DNA of 15,149 nt, taken from NCBI GenBank assembly GCA_009840695.1, contig VXNG01000011.1, positions 1 through 15,149 of the forward strand, written 5' to 3'. The stretch's first letter is position 1, and the number at the start of each line of letters is the position of its first letter. Position numbers and translations under genes: made by a program. Below are positions 14,365 through 15,149 of this stretch, one piece after another. The notes beneath the pieces are model-generated. The model saw only the letters and a list, made by a program, of their open reading frames with translations, was not told the origin of the DNA and did not search any database. The DNA comes from Acidimicrobiaceae bacterium. Lineage in GTDB: Bacteria; Actinomycetota; Acidimicrobiia; Acidimicrobiales; Aldehydirespiratoraceae.

Positions 14365-15149
14365 TCAGTTGACGACGGTGAGTTCGGTGGCCTTGACCGA
14401 GGCCCAGACAGTGAGGCCGGGTTGCAGGCCGAGTTCATCGGCGGAACGGCGGGTCACGTCGGCCCGCACCTCCAGCGGACCCCCCAGGTGCACCCGGGCC
14501 CGTTCCCCGTCGACGTCAACCCTCTGCAGCTCGGCCTGCCAGGCGTTGCGGGCACTGCCCGCGGGCCGGTCCCGGTGCAGGGTGACCGCGTGGGCGGGGA
14601 ACGTCACGTAGACGGGTCCGGCCGCCTCGGTGGCCACGGCGAGCACGAGACCGCCCTCGGTCGTGACCGATGTGCCCTGAGCCCGACCCTCCACCACGTT
14701 GGCGCCCAGGAAGGTGGCCGCCCACTCGCAGCCCGGCGAGGCCGTCACTGCGGCCGCCGAGCCCCGGCTGACAACGGCGCCGGCGTCGAGGACCACCACC
14801 CGCCGAGCCAGCGTGGCCACGTCCACCGGGTCGTGGGTGATGAGAATCACGTGGCGGGCGGGCGACTCGCGCAGCAGGGATCGCAACTGGGCCCGGCCCG
14901 AGGAGTCGACCGAGGCGAGAGGCTCGTCCACGATCAGCACGTCGGGTTGGGGCGCCAGGGCCCGGGCGACGGCCACCCGCTGGCGCTGACCGCCCGACAG
15001 CGCGGCGGGGCGCCTCTGCCAGGCCACCGAGTCCACGCCGACCCGCTCGAGCAGGGTTGCAGCCTGCTGGCGGGCGCCGGCGCGGTCCGCTCCCGCCCGG
15101 CGCAGCCCGAACGCCACGTTGTCGATCACCCTGAGATGGCCGAAGAGCC
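14365..15149 (-). CDS. modC: Molybdate-type ABC transporter ATPase (ModC-like), 5' end outside the window
   Basis: About 260 C-terminal residues are visible; the frame is open to the edge (LFGHLRVIDNVAFGLRR), so the Walker A motif and true start lie beyond 15149. Seen are the ABC signature ALSGGQRQRVAVARAL, Walker B DVLIVDEPLASVD and the switch His in ILITHD. The last 70 or so residues form a TOBE/Mop-like domain (RNAWQAELQRVDVDGERARV and ending TVWASVKATELTVV), typical of actinobacterial molybdate ATPases rather than of iron ATPases. It would energise a ModB permease, probably encoded to the right. It ends 58 bases before the six-gene operon in the same direction. Its use by the iron permease at 2106-3740 is unlikely but not excluded. 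Confidence 0.85.
   Translation of the reverse strand, partial: LFGHLRVIDNVAFGLRRAGADRAGARQQAATLLERVGVDSVAWQRRPAALSGGQRQRVAVARALAPQPDVLIVDEPLASVDSSGRAQLRSLLRESPARHVILITHDPVDVATLARRVVVLDAGAVVSRGSAAAVTASPGCEWAATFLGANVVEGRAQGTSVTTEGGLVLAVATEAAGPVYVTFPAHAVTLHRDRPAGSARNAWQAELQRVDVDGERARVHLGGPLEVRADVTRRSADELGLQPGLTVWASVKATELTVVN

Noticed and set aside
14307..14438. Upstream start for the M29/NicX-like gene
   Set aside because: The added 44 residues are Pro/Ser/Arg-rich and overlap the end of the ATPase gene; the family begins close to the ATG at 14306.
14365..15149. ATPase at the right edge as the missing partner of the iron permease
   Set aside because: Its C-terminal TOBE/Mop-like domain is of molybdate type, it is about 10 kb away and on the other strand.

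Overview
The window is GC-rich, gene-dense DNA with many GTG/TTG starts, 4-base stop/start overlaps and at least one strong promoter that appears to drive a leaderless mRNA. With an F420-type luciferase-like oxidoreductase, an actinobacterial-looking S9 peptidase and an actinobacterial-type molybdate ATPase, it suggests an actinomycete-like bacterium (Actinomycetota). A marine or soil Acidimicrobiia relative is plausible, but that is inference; no rRNA or other taxonomic marker is present.

Left part, plus strand (1-7674). A possible tail of an upstream gene (2-49) is followed by a crotonase-family enoyl-CoA hydratase/isomerase (137-931). A regulatory gap with a perfect palindrome and a near-consensus sigma-70 promoter leads into an Fe(III) uptake pair: a lipoprotein binding protein (1042-2109) and a fused two-module permease (2106-3740). 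No ATPase gene follows; the next gene is a bacterioferritin (3800-4270), so import and storage of iron sit side by side. Then come a dipeptidyl-peptidase-IV-like S9 serine peptidase (4314-6500) and a translationally coupled DUF1214 protein of unknown function (6484-7674).

Middle (7675-7915). This is a 241-base convergent intergenic region with several inverted repeats, including a 15-bp stem at 7785-7829. It probably ends transcription from both sides.

Right part, minus strand (7916-14306, then 14365 to the edge). Six tightly packed genes read leftward: an M29/NicX-superfamily metallo-hydrolase or dioxygenase, a divergent M20 (ArgE/DapE-like) protein, a stand-alone B12-binding mutase subunit, the matching mutase catalytic subunit, a class III CoA-transferase and a Mer-like LLM oxidoreductase. 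Junctions are +14, -4, -4, -7 and -4 bases, which makes a single operon very likely. Together they look like a catabolic route in which an amide-like or ring substrate is opened, the acid is activated to a CoA thioester, its carbon skeleton is rearranged by a B12 enzyme, and a flavin or F420 redox step occurs somewhere. The substrate is unknown, and I recognise no described pathway with this gene set. At the right edge is the C-terminal part of a molybdate-type ABC ATPase (ModC).

The most unusual points are the six-gene B12 operon, an M20 protein that has lost its catalytic base and one whole metal site while keeping the other, a mutase with a dicarboxylate-type substrate pocket but altered residues elsewhere in the active site, and a bacterioferritin with Asp at the place of a ferroxidase-centre histidine.
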